Origin: Salinicoccus sp. RF5
GTDB taxonomy: Bacteria; Bacillota; Bacilli; Staphylococcales; Salinicoccaceae
DNA: 64,000 bases
NCBI RefSeq assembly: GCF_020786625.1
Contig: NZ_JAJGRC010000003.1
Location: 186,001 to 250,000, forward strand
Direction: 5' to 3'
Shown: positions 1 through 7,810 of the stretch, one piece after another
How positions within the stretch are numbered: the stretch's first letter is position 1
Layout of the letters: every line of letters begins with the position of its first letter
Notes under the pieces: model-generated
Databases searched by the model: none
Told to the model about the DNA's origin: nothing
The model's input: only the letters and a program-made list of their open reading frames with translations
Translations under genes and position numbers: made by a program

Positions 1-42
1 TGGAATAAGTTCCAGCTGCCATGACAGCCGGCGAAATGATGC

Positions 43-77
43 AGCCCCTTGGAAATAGTCCAAGGGGCTTTGGGTTT
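43..77 (+). terminator. Terminator of a gene left of the window
   Basis: An 11-bp perfect stem (43-53 with 59-69) with a 5-nt loop is followed by a T-rich tract. No gene lies to its left within the window, so it probably ends a plus-strand gene whose coding part lies outside. Confidence 0.75.
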
Positions 78-218
78 TCTTCAGGTGCTGGAAATAGACA
101 TACTTCCTGTTTAAATCAGAGATGGGAAAGATGGTATGATTGAAGAAATATATACTTGTAATGACAATATTCTTTAGAAGAACTTATCTTCTTATTGTCA
201 GCAAAGGGGGATCATACT

Positions 219-1862
219 ATGGAAGGTGAATTCAAACCGGAGAAAGACATCAAGTATTGGATGTTCCAACCCGGCAGGGGCGCCGAGCATTGGGATGAAT
301 TCTATGAAAAAGGTTATATTGCCATTGGTTGGGGTTACTTGGGGGACCTCAGTAAGTTTCAAAGTAAAGATGAGATAAAAGACGCCATGATCAGGCATGA
401 GAAGTTGAACAGTGTACCCTTGAACAAATCGCTGGCTGCATGGGAATTCTATAAGGATATGAATGTTGGTGATATTGTATATGTCAAAAATGGCACTAAA
501 AAAATCATTGGAAAGGGGCGCATTACCGGGGAATATATGTATGATGTGACATTGGATGGATATAACCATACACGCAATGTGGAGTGGCTGGAGAAAGGGG
601 AATGGAAACTGGACGCCCCGATTGCCCAGAAGACTCTGACTAATTTCACAGACTATACGGATTGGCTTTTCAAATTTGAAAATATCATAAAAAAGCGGAA
701 TCCTGGCTTGCCGATTCTCCAGAAGGAATTTAAGCAATGGCTTAGGACGCGGGAGATGGACGGAGAGCCCTTGGACGAATCGGATATAGATTCGAGGATC
801 AATGTGCTGCTGCAGCTGGAATCAGATTTCTCCGTTTCCATATTCAACGACCCGGAAATTGAACAGCTTAAGAGACTTAAGGGGAAAGTCGATTCCCAAC
901 AGAAAGAGGGGGTCTATACTGACCATATCTCAACCGCAAATATCAGCATTGAGAGTTTCATAAAATTCCTTGAAACGAGACCCGAAACTGTTACGGGAGC
1001 CACTTCGTATGGGAAAGCGGATTTTCTGGAAGAAGTCTTTATGGACGAAGCGGATTTCAATCGTCTGCAATCGCTCCTAAAGCGCAAAAAGAACATTATA
1101 CTAAGGGGAGCGCCGGGAGTCGGAAAAACATATATTGCGGATCGTCTGGCATATACATTCATGGGTGAAGAAGATGCGTCTAGACTTCGCTTTGTGCAAT
1201 TCCATCAGAGCTACAGCTATGAGGAATTTATAGAAGGGTTCCGTCCCAATGAAAGTGGAGAAGGGTTCTCTCTGTCAGAAGGACCATTTATCGACTTCTG
1301 TGACAAGGCGTCCCAGGATGACCGCCCTTACTTCTTCGTCATCGATGAAATCAATAGGGGAAACATGAGCCGTATTTTCGGGGAACTGATGATGCTGATC
1401 GAGGCGGATAAGCGCGGACAGGAAATCAGCCTGCTCTATTCCAAAAGAAAGTTCTCTGTGCCGGAAAATGTCTTCATCATCGGTACAATGAATACGGCTG
1501 ACAGAAGTTTGGCGATGCTCGATTACGCATTGAGAAGGAGGTTCGCCTTCTTCAATCTGGAGCCCGCATTTGACACACAGACGTTCCAAAGCTTCATTGA
1601 AAGTTATCAGAACCCCTCTCTGATCAACCGCTTCATCCCACAAGTCAAACAGTTGAATGGGAAGATAAAGGACACATTCGGGCCAGGTTTCCAAATAGGG
1701 CACAGCTATTTCATCGACCCGTCCCTAAAGGAAGATACAAGGGACGCCCTATACGAAATATTGGAATATGAAATAAAGCCCCAGCTCGAAGAATATTGGT
1801 TTGACGACTTGGACATCGTAGAGGCGGAATACGATAAATTGAAGGATGTCTTGGATGAATAA
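219..1862 (+). CDS. mcrB: McrB-like type IV restriction GTPase with EVE-like N-terminal domain
   Basis: Motor subunit of a methylation-dependent (type IV) McrBC restriction system: it recognises modified DNA and uses GTP to translocate and activate the McrC nuclease. Seen: an N-terminal part (about residues 10-120) with an EVE/PUA-like pattern (WMFQPGRGAEHW, then GDIVYVKNGTKKIIGKG); a Walker A GAPGVGKT near residue 300; a Walker B-like region FFVIDEINRGNMSR; and the McrB hallmark MNTADRS followed by ALRRRFAF. The start at 219 is preceded by AAAGGGGG at about 7 nt; the TTG at 195 lacks a ribosome site. The stop overlaps the start of mcrC, so the two are translationally coupled. The gene looks AT-richer than downstream genes, as often seen for transferred defence genes. 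The family call is firm; the recognised modification is unknown. Confidence 0.9.
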   Translation: MEGEFKPEKDIKYWMFQPGRGAEHWDEFYEKGYIAIGWGYLGDLSKFQSKDEIKDAMIRHEKLNSVPLNKSLAAWEFYKDMNVGDIVYVKNGTKKIIGKGRITGEYMYDVTLDGYNHTRNVEWLEKGEWKLDAPIAQKTLTNFTDYTDWLFKFENIIKKRNPGLPILQKEFKQWLRTREMDGEPLDESDIDSRINVLLQLESDFSVSIFNDPEIEQLKRLKGKVDSQQKEGVYTDHISTANISIESFIKFLETRPETVTGATSYGKADFLEEVFMDEADFNRLQSLLKRKKNIILRGAPGVGKTYIADRLAYTFMGEEDASRLRFVQFHQSYSYEEFIEGFRPNESGEGFSLSEGPFIDFCDKASQDDRPYFFVIDEINRGNMSRIFGELMMLIEADKRGQEISLLYSKRKFSVPENVFIIGTMNTADRSLAMLDYALRRRFAFFNLEPAFDTQTFQSFIESYQNPSLINRFIPQVKQLNGKIKDTFGPGFQIGHSYFIDPSLKEDTRDALYEILEYEIKPQLEEYWFDDLDIVEAEYDKLKDVLDE

Positions 1863-2901
1863 CCCGACCGGCATTCCAATCAGAAACATATTCTATATGC
1901 TCAGCTATGCCTATCGCTCATTGAAGATTGAAGACGAGTTTTCGTATTCAGCTGAAAAATTCAAGAATCTGATTGAACTTTATACGGAGCTGTTGATCAT
2001 CAGCACCACCAAAATAGTCAAACGCGGAATGTGGAAGGAATATCGGGAAGTTAAAGAGGACTCCACCTTCATCCGGGGAAAGATTGATATTGGAAAGACT
2101 ATAGGCGCTTCCAATGCAATGAAGCATAAGCTTGCGGTACAGTATGATGAGCTTACTGAGAACAATTTACTGAACCAGATCCTCAAATCAGTGCTTCTGA
2201 AGCTCGCTGTTCATGGGGAGACCGGAACTGAACATAGGAAGAAGTTGAGGAATCTGCTCGTCTTTTTTACGGATGTAGAGGAAATCACGTTGGATACTGA
2301 GTTATGGAATCATATAAAGTTTACAAACCAGAATGTGTTCTATCAACTGCCCATAGACCTATGTCAATATCTTTATGAAGAATTGTTGGTGGGAGAGGAT
2401 GGAGGCTCCGATAAACAACAGGCTATTGGGGATGAGCAGCAGTTATCTTCTCTGTTTGAAAAATTTATTCTCAACTTCTACAAGAAGGAAACGGACTATA
2501 AAGTCTACAGTCCACATATAGAATGGGATACAGCTGATGGCTATTCAGACGGGCTGCCCGTCATGAAGACAGATGTCGTTTTAAAGAAGGGGACCAACAC
2601 CCTGATCATCGACACGAAATTTTATCAGCAGAACATGAGACGCTTCAACGAAAATTCTTCCCTGAAGCATCTATCAGGAAACTTATATCAGATATTTTCG
2701 TATTTGGAGAACTATAATGAAAAAGAAGAGGAGAGGGTCAGCGGCTTGCTGCTGTATGCCAAGACCAATGCAGCCATTCAGCCAAACCACTCGTATATGA
2801 TTAAAGGTAAAAATATACGTATCGAGACATTGGACCTTTCGCTCGATTTCCATGAGATGAAGGCACAACTGCTTGAAATGGCTGAACGTAGCTTGAAATG
2901 A
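1855..2901 (+). CDS. mcrC: McrC-like restriction endonuclease subunit
   Basis: Nuclease partner of McrB. About 348 residues. The N-terminus (GIPIRNIFYMLSYAYRSL) is typical of McrC proteins. The C-terminal half carries a PD-(D/E)xK-type nuclease core: KTDVVLKKG followed by LIIDTKFYQQ near residue 255, where the Asp and the DTK lysine are the expected metal and catalytic residues. The start is placed at 1855 because GAAGGA lies 8 nt upstream; an ATG at 1846 would have no spacing. The reading frame overlaps the mcrB stop by 8 nt. No modification methylase is nearby, as expected for a modification-dependent system. Confidence 0.88.
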   Translation: MNNPTGIPIRNIFYMLSYAYRSLKIEDEFSYSAEKFKNLIELYTELLIISTTKIVKRGMWKEYREVKEDSTFIRGKIDIGKTIGASNAMKHKLAVQYDELTENNLLNQILKSVLLKLAVHGETGTEHRKKLRNLLVFFTDVEEITLDTELWNHIKFTNQNVFYQLPIDLCQYLYEELLVGEDGGSDKQQAIGDEQQLSSLFEKFILNFYKKETDYKVYSPHIEWDTADGYSDGLPVMKTDVVLKKGTNTLIIDTKFYQQNMRRFNENSSLKHLSGNLYQIFSYLENYNEKEEERVSGLLLYAKTNAAIQPNHSYMIKGKNIRIETLDLSLDFHEMKAQLLEMAERSLK

Positions 2902-2932
2902 TGATATATCAATGTGAGAAAGAGGAATGCAT

Positions 2933-3370
2933 ATGGAACTGTACCGTTATGAAGGGGAGTTGGATGCCACACCGGAAGAGACCTTCAAAGTGGTGAATGA
3001 TGACGAAAAGCTCAAATCCTGGAGCCCTATATTCGAAGGGAATGAATACCTGACAGAAGAGAAGCGGGCTGTGGGAACGAAGTTCAAAACGCGCATGAAG
3101 GTGCTGAACCGGGCATATCAGTTCCGCTCGGAAATCATCGAATATGAAGCGGGACGGTATATTAAGGTGAAGACTGTCCTCAAGCAGGGGGACATCATCT
3201 CGGACTTCAGGCTTGAACCTTTGGAGAGCGGCGTGACGAAGGTTGGGGTGACGAGCCATTTCGACACCGAGAGCCGTAGGTACAAGCTTGTGCTGAAGGG
3301 GGCAAAGCCTGTCATGAAGCGGGTGCTGGATCATCAGATGAAGAAACTTGGAGATGTAGTGGAAAGATAA
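2933..3370 (+). CDS. SRPBCC (START/CoxG-like) family protein
   Basis: Small soluble protein of about 145 residues with the layout of the SRPBCC ligand-binding fold: an N-terminal strand (LYRYEGELDATPEETFKVVND), a WSP turn, and a long C-terminal helix ending LDHQMKKLGDVVER. Members bind lipids or aromatic compounds in a deep pocket, but nothing here shows the ligand. The start at 2933 fits AGAGG 7 nt upstream better than the ATG at 2927. It follows mcrC by about 30 nt but is more GC-rich, so it is probably not part of the restriction system. A strong terminator follows. Confidence 0.7.
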   Translation: MELYRYEGELDATPEETFKVVNDDEKLKSWSPIFEGNEYLTEEKRAVGTKFKTRMKVLNRAYQFRSEIIEYEAGRYIKVKTVLKQGDIISDFRLEPLESGVTKVGVTSHFDTESRRYKLVLKGAKPVMKRVLDHQMKKLGDVVER

Positions 3371-3371
3371 A

Positions 3372-3407
3372 AACAGTCTGGAATATATTTTCCAGACTGT
3401 TTTTGTT
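3372..3407. terminator. Bidirectional terminator between convergent genes
   Basis: A 12-bp stem (3372-3383 with 3390-3401) is followed by a T run on the plus strand. It ends the SRPBCC gene, and its AT-rich left flank can serve the converging reductase gene. Confidence 0.85.
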
Positions 3408-3414
3408 TACATCA

Positions 3415-4761
3415 TTACAGCAGCTCGAACTTGAGCAGGTCGATGGCGCCGCTTGATGGACTTGGGAAGGCGAAGATCATGGTGGAGAGGTCCTGGGCGG
3501 TGACCTTCTGGTTGACTGCGAATGTCAGTACGTTGATGAGGTCTGCAGCATCATTGCCGTAGATTTCAGCACCGACGAGGCGTTTCTGGTCATCGATGAT
3601 GATGTCCATCTCCGCTTCTGTCTCATTCTTATATTCAAACAGCAGCCTTTCTCCGAACGGAATGGTCTTCACGGTATAGCGGTCATCCTGCTTCGCCTCT
3701 TCGACGGTGACGCCGATGGAGGACAGGCGCGGCAGTGTATACAGCACCATCGGGATGGCCGGATACTTGAGCGGCTCGGGATTGATGCCGAGTATATGTG
3801 CTGCGATATAGTCCGATTCGAACGTGGCCGTCGGTGTGAGCTTCGGCACAGCCTTATCGAGGACATCACCACTTGCATAGATGTTCGGCTGGGCGGTGCG
3901 CAGGTATTCATCAACCTGGATGCCCTTCTTCGTAAACTTGACACCGGCGTTCTCGAGTCCAATGCCGGACACATTCGGGACTCGGCCCGTCGCATCGACG
4001 ACATAATCCGTTTCGAGTGTAAGGCCGGATTCGGTCTTCAGTATATAGCTGTCGCCGTCCTTTGCGATTTCGTTCGTATCTTCATTGTAGTGGAGCTGGA
4101 TGCCTTCGGCTTCGAGCTTTCCGGTGAGCTTGTCGACATGGCCGCGGTGGAAGCCGCCGAGGACTTCATCGGAATGGCTCACGATGTGCACTTCCGCACC
4201 GGTCTTCACGGCAATGGAGGCAAATTCGAATGTGATGATGCCGCCGCCGATGAACGTGATGCGCTTCGGCATCTCCTCCATATCCATAAAGTCACGGCTT
4301 GTATGCGTGTATTCGCTGCCTTTGATGTCGAGGGCGTTGCTGTGCTGGCCGGTGGCGACGACGAATTTGTCGGAGGTGAATGTCTGTCCTTCGACTTCGA
4401 CGGTGTGGGCATCCTGCAGGGTGCCGTGTCCCATATGGATGTCGATGCCGGCATGTTCGAACATCTGCTTCAGACCATCGGACATCGGGTTGATCACTTT
4501 TTTCTTATATTCCATGAGGGACGGCCAGTCGACGTTCACATCCTGATCGAGGATGCCCTTGTAGTGGCCGAGCTCCTCGAGGACTTCAAATGGGCCTTCG
4601 AGCAGTATTTTCGGGTTGCAGCCGAAATTCGTGCAGGTACCTGCGATGGTGTCCTTTTCGATGATGGCGACCTTCATGTCCCCCTGCCTCAGTGTCATTG
4701 CCGCATGCCATGCAGCATGTCCGCTGCCGATGAATGTAACATCATAATCATATTGTGCCAT
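3415..4761 (-). CDS. FAD-dependent disulfide oxidoreductase (dihydrolipoyl dehydrogenase/RclA-like)
   Basis: A class I flavoprotein disulfide reductase of about 448 residues. Seen: an FAD-binding GSGHAAWHAA near residue 12; a redox pair C43-x4-C48 in GTCTNFGCNP; an NAD(P)-binding FIGGGIITFEFASIA; a second FAD motif YASGDV; and a C-terminal dimerisation domain. The active-site stretch differs from the classic GGTCLNVGCIPSK of lipoamide dehydrogenase and looks closer to reactive-chlorine or quinone-linked reductases; the substrate is unknown. The start at 4761 (MAQYDYDV) gives a normal family N-terminus. It overlaps the end of the upstream MarR gene by 14 nt, so they form one operon and the reductase is probably induced by the same redox signal. 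Confidence 0.82.
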   Translation of the reverse strand: MAQYDYDVTFIGSGHAAWHAAMTLRQGDMKVAIIEKDTIAGTCTNFGCNPKILLEGPFEVLEELGHYKGILDQDVNVDWPSLMEYKKKVINPMSDGLKQMFEHAGIDIHMGHGTLQDAHTVEVEGQTFTSDKFVVATGQHSNALDIKGSEYTHTSRDFMDMEEMPKRITFIGGGIITFEFASIAVKTGAEVHIVSHSDEVLGGFHRGHVDKLTGKLEAEGIQLHYNEDTNEIAKDGDSYILKTESGLTLETDYVVDATGRVPNVSGIGLENAGVKFTKKGIQVDEYLRTAQPNIYASGDVLDKAVPKLTPTATFESDYIAAHILGINPEPLKYPAIPMVLYTLPRLSSIGVTVEEAKQDDRYTVKTIPFGERLLFEYKNETEAEMDIIIDDQKRLVGAEIYGNDAADLINVLTFAVNQKVTAQDLSTMIFAFPSPSSGAIDLLKFELL

Positions 4762-5224
4762 TGAAATTCTCCTTTGATTTGTCTGTGTCTTCAGCCAGGG
4801 CTGTGCGCAGTGTCTCTTCGAGTTTGACAATCGTTTCATGTGCTTCGCGATATTGTGAAATATCAAGATGTTCATGGCCAAGACAGTCCGCGATGGCCTG
4901 TTGGATCGGTTCTTTGGCATCACGCCCCTTATCCTTCAGCCGGATGCCGAGCTGGCGTTTGTCCTGCGGTGACTTCTCGCGGATGATCCAGCCCGCCTGT
5001 TCCATACGGCGGAGGAGGGGTGTCAGCGTATTGCTTTCGAGATGCAGCCGTCTGCCGATCTGATGGAGCGTCTGATGGTCTTCTTCCCACAAGGCGAGCA
5101 ACACGAGGTATTGCGGGTAGGTCAGGTTGAACTCCTCCAGGGCCTTCTGATAGAACTTCGTGAACAACCGGCTCGTGTTGTAGACGGAAAAGCACAGCTG
5201 GTTGGCGAGTTTGATGTCTTCCAT
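4748..5224 (-). CDS. MarR-family regulator with OhrR-like N-terminal cysteine
   Basis: Winged-helix repressor of 158 residues. Cys11 lies in LCFSVYNTSRLFTKFYQ, the position and context of the redox-sensing cysteine of OhrR/MgrA proteins. The winged helix follows (LHQIGRRLHLESNTLTPLLR, DKRQ wing). It is the first gene of an operon with the disulfide reductase, and a 24-bp imperfect palindrome lies just upstream, fitting autorepression relieved by oxidants. CCTCCTT on the plus strand at about 5234-5240 is its ribosome site read in reverse. Whether the inducer is organic peroxide, hypochlorite or quinones cannot be told. Confidence 0.85.
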   Translation of the reverse strand: MEDIKLANQLCFSVYNTSRLFTKFYQKALEEFNLTYPQYLVLLALWEEDHQTLHQIGRRLHLESNTLTPLLRRMEQAGWIIREKSPQDKRQLGIRLKDKGRDAKEPIQQAIADCLGHEHLDISQYREAHETIVKLEETLRTALAEDTDKSKENFNGTI

Positions 5225-5244
5225 GAATATACCCCTCCTTCAAA

Positions 5245-5268
5245 TAATTAATCGTGCGCGATTGATTA
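5245..5268. promoter_or_regulatory. Probable operator of the MarR-type regulator
   Basis: Imperfect palindrome with 10-bp arms (5245-5254 and 5259-5268), one mismatch and a 4-bp centre; core AATCG-N4-CGATT. It lies about 21-44 bp upstream of the MarR start codon, where a repressor would cover the promoter. Size and symmetry fit MarR operators; binding is inferred. Confidence 0.65.
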
Positions 5269-5364
5269 AAGTGTAGGACAGATGGATACAGGGTTCAAAT
5301 CATATGCCTGTAAAGAAAATGCCCCGGACCAGCATGTCCGGAGCAGCAAAGAATCTATTTTTCA

Positions 5365-5823
5365 TCAGGTGACAGGTTTCGCATCATTTGAACCTGCAGA
5401 TTGTGGTATTACGTTGAATATCAGGAGGGAGGCGAAGATATATATCGGAAAGATAATCATGCCGGCAATCATGAACAGGCCCACCACAGGCGGCGGCACA
5501 TCGCCGCGATCGGTGATGGGAAGCAGGTGATTGAATATCTGCAGCCCGATATAATAGTAGGGGAACCACAGGATGCCTGAAAGGTATATCATCCTGCCTG
5601 CATTTCGCTGGAAGAGATAAATGCAGACGCCTGAAATGAGCAGAAGCATGAGCATCAGGATAATCGAGAGGATTATGACCGTATCCCCCTCGATACTGAC
5701 CAGCCTAGACAGCCGATAGGTGTTGAGCATCAATTGGATGCCGCCGAGGAACAGGAGGCCGAGGATCAGACTCAATAGATTGGTTTTAAGGAAATGGATG
5801 ATACCTTCCCCCTTCCGTCTCAT
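5365..5823 (-). CDS. Four-helix integral membrane protein
   Basis: 152 residues with four hydrophobic segments (about 13-32, 49-69, 80-100 and 118-142) and a basic N-terminus (MRRKGEG), so probably a small polytopic membrane protein with the N-terminus inside. No family recognised. The lipoprotein gene lies 22 nt upstream on the same strand, suggesting co-transcription and a shared envelope role. Nothing points to a reaction. Confidence 0.6.
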   Translation of the reverse strand: MRRKGEGIIHFLKTNLLSLILGLLFLGGIQLMLNTYRLSRLVSIEGDTVIILSIILMLMLLLISGVCIYLFQRNAGRMIYLSGILWFPYYYIGLQIFNHLLPITDRGDVPPPVVGLFMIAGMIIFPIYIFASLLIFNVIPQSAGSNDAKPVT

Positions 5824-5845
5824 AAAATAACTTATTTAAGAAGTT

Positions 5846-6295
5846 TTAATTGCTTTTATAGAACCCCACATATCCATCCAGGGAAAAATTGCTGCCTACC
5901 CTATGACGTCCATCCGTTTTAATATCCAGCTTCGAAATGGTGCCGGTATATAAATTTTCATTCTGTTCATGCGGGGTAAAATCCCTGAATTCCATTGCCA
6001 ACGATTCTTCACCATCTTCATTCTTCAAATCCAGACTCAATGTATCATTTTCCAAAGAATAATCTCCTTCAAATGTCTTTCCTTGTGATGCTACCTCAAC
6101 TGTATCCGATGATTTGAAATCGAATTCCAAACTGGAAGAAGGGTTGAGGTTGTCTGAGGCTATGTCTCCGGGAGCAATGTCAGGCGTCCATGAAAAAACG
6201 CTAAAAGCTTCTCCCTGCAGCTCATTGCTGGTGTCTGAACAGGCACCCAATACCAAAGCTGAAAATACGAATAAAGTGACAAATGCTTTTTTCAT
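5846..6295 (-). CDS. Secreted lipoprotein of unknown function
   Basis: 149 residues. A signal peptide with lipobox LGAC (Cys19) is followed by a Ser/Asp/Glu-rich mature part. The remainder alternates strands (TVEVASQGKTFEGDYSLEN, TLSLDLKNEDGEE), suggesting a small beta-sandwich like other short staphylococcal lipoproteins. Its start codon is close behind a GGGAGATAA-type ribosome site. It probably forms an operon with the four-helix membrane protein downstream. No assignable function. Confidence 0.65.
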   Translation of the reverse strand: MKKAFVTLFVFSALVLGACSDTSNELQGEAFSVFSWTPDIAPGDIASDNLNPSSSLEFDFKSSDTVEVASQGKTFEGDYSLENDTLSLDLKNEDGEESLAMEFRDFTPHEQNENLYTGTISKLDIKTDGRHRVGSNFSLDGYVGFYKSN

Positions 6296-6406
6296 CCAAA
6301 TTATCTCCCGTCATTTAAGATTGTATGTACCAGCCTTAACTTCTGACTTTATTCCAGAATAGACAAGAGCGCGCTGCAAAACAATGGTTTGTAAATACTT
6401 GTCATG

Positions 6407-6423
6407 ATTTTTGCATATGTGAA
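6407..6423 (+). repeat. 17-bp motif shared with the peptide-regulator intergenic region
   Basis: ATTTTTGCATATGTGAA occurs here, about 100 bp upstream of the rlmA start, and again at 60897-60913 between the HTH-TPR regulator and its putative peptide gene. A TTGTCA lies just upstream (6399-6404). A chance match of this length in 64 kb is possible, but both copies sit in promoter-type DNA. Confidence 0.5.
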
Positions 6424-6526
6424 ATGTTTTCCATGAGCGATCGGGTGAATTATCACAGTGTAATTGAATTATCAATCCAATACCTCTAATATTAAGGCAA
6501 CAGAGATGACGGAGCGGAGGAGAACC

Positions 6527-7372
6527 ATGAAGAAGAAAGAACAGATGGCTGCATTGGTCGAAGGGCATGCAGGCATGCTGCGCTGCCCGATATGCGGGGG
6601 TGCAATGCATGTTGAAGCACTAAAAAGCCTCGCGTGCGAAAACAATCATTCATTCGATTTCGCAAAGCAGGGCTATGTGAACATGATGACCCGCCCGGTG
6701 AAGACACAATATGATAAAAATCTGTTCCAGCATCGGCGGGCGTTCATTTTGGAAAGTGGGTTCTACCGGCAGATGCATGAGGAAGTATCTGGGATCATCA
6801 GACGGCTTCCGGGCAGGCCATTGGTGCTTGATGCAGGTAGCGGGGAAGGCTCGCACCTTGATCGGATACTGGATGGCGTGGATGGTGTCGGCGTCGGCGT
6901 CGACATCGCCAAAGAGGGCATCATGCTGGCGGCGAAGCACTACCCTCATTCCATATGGTTCGTCGGGGATTTGGCGAAGCTGCCTATCCGGGACGGAAGC
7001 ATGGATGCGATCGTGAATATCCTGTCGCCTGCAAACTATGTCGAGTTCAACCGCGTCCTCTCATCGGACGGGCTGGTCGTGAAGGTCGTGCCGGAGTCGG
7101 GGTACTTGAAGGAACTGCGTGAGGCGTTGTATAAGGATACTGACAGGGAGACATATGACAACACCGGTACCGTATCCCTTTTCGAGGAAAATTATGAGAT
7201 TGTGGAACGGCGGCGTGTGACGGATGAAATGACGCTCGACCGTACGGCACTCGAACATCTGATAGAAATGTCGCCGCTGGCGTGGAATCATGCGCCCGGT
7301 GAACTGGATGATTTCATTGCTGCGGATAAGACGGTGACGCTCGACCTTGAAATACTGGTCGGGCGCAGATGA
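6527..7372 (+). CDS. rlmA: 23S rRNA (guanine) methyltransferase RlmA-type
   Basis: SAM-dependent methylase of the RlmA/TlrB family, which modifies helix 35 of 23S rRNA (G745 or G748). 281 residues. An N-terminal zinc finger is visible (Cys20 and Cys23 in CPIC; Cys37 and His41 in ACENNHSF), followed by the family signature FAKQGYVNMM. SAM motif I is VLDAGSGEGSH near residue 104, and a later INILSPAN resembles the motif IV region. The start at 6527 has GGAGCGGAGGAG upstream; an earlier in-frame ATG lacks one. Which guanine is modified cannot be told. RlmA-II members can confer macrolide resistance together with other methylases. Confidence 0.85.
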   Translation: MKKKEQMAALVEGHAGMLRCPICGGAMHVEALKSLACENNHSFDFAKQGYVNMMTRPVKTQYDKNLFQHRRAFILESGFYRQMHEEVSGIIRRLPGRPLVLDAGSGEGSHLDRILDGVDGVGVGVDIAKEGIMLAAKHYPHSIWFVGDLAKLPIRDGSMDAIVNILSPANYVEFNRVLSSDGLVVKVVPESGYLKELREALYKDTDRETYDNTGTVSLFEENYEIVERRRVTDEMTLDRTALEHLIEMSPLAWNHAPGELDDFIAADKTVTLDLEILVGRR

Positions 7373-7391
7373 ATCAACCCGATGGCTCGGT

Positions 7392-7610
7392 TCATAGATC
7401 CGACTGATCCCTGCTGTTGAGCTGATGATGGAGTATAAGGTAGACCATCAGGCCGATCAGATAGCCTGCGGTCGTTCCGGCAGCCAAAGTGTAGATCATG
7501 ATTTCAGCGTTGATCAAGAAACCGGCGATCATGCCTATGAGGGTGCCTGCCATCATGCCAAAGGGCAACGCCAGTGCAATGAAGTCTGAGGAACGGTTTT
7601 TCTGGGACAT
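7392..7610 (-). CDS. Small two-helix membrane protein
   Basis: 72 residues: a short basic N-terminus (MSQKNRSSD), then two Gly/Ala-rich hydrophobic helices (ALPFGMMAGTLIGMIAGFL and YTLAAGTTAGYLIGLMVYLI) with GxxxG-type packing motifs, and a charged C-terminus. The start at 7610 is preceded by AAGGTGAAGAGG. It converges on rlmA, whose stop lies about 20 bp away. No family function is known to me. Confidence 0.6.
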   Translation of the reverse strand: MSQKNRSSDFIALALPFGMMAGTLIGMIAGFLINAEIMIYTLAAGTTAGYLIGLMVYLILHHQLNSRDQSDL

Positions 7611-7810
7611 CCTCTTCACCTTCCTATTCCGAGAATATGCAGATTCTCCTTCATTATGAAAATGATGCCGGTTAAAAGCAAGGGGGGTCTTCACGGTTGG
7701 ATGGTGTATGGAGAGAATTCTGAGGGGACGCACGGAGCGTCGGCCGGCATCACAATTTCCCGGCAGATGATACAATAAATGGACAACCAATGATAAAGGG
7801 AGGCGGACTC

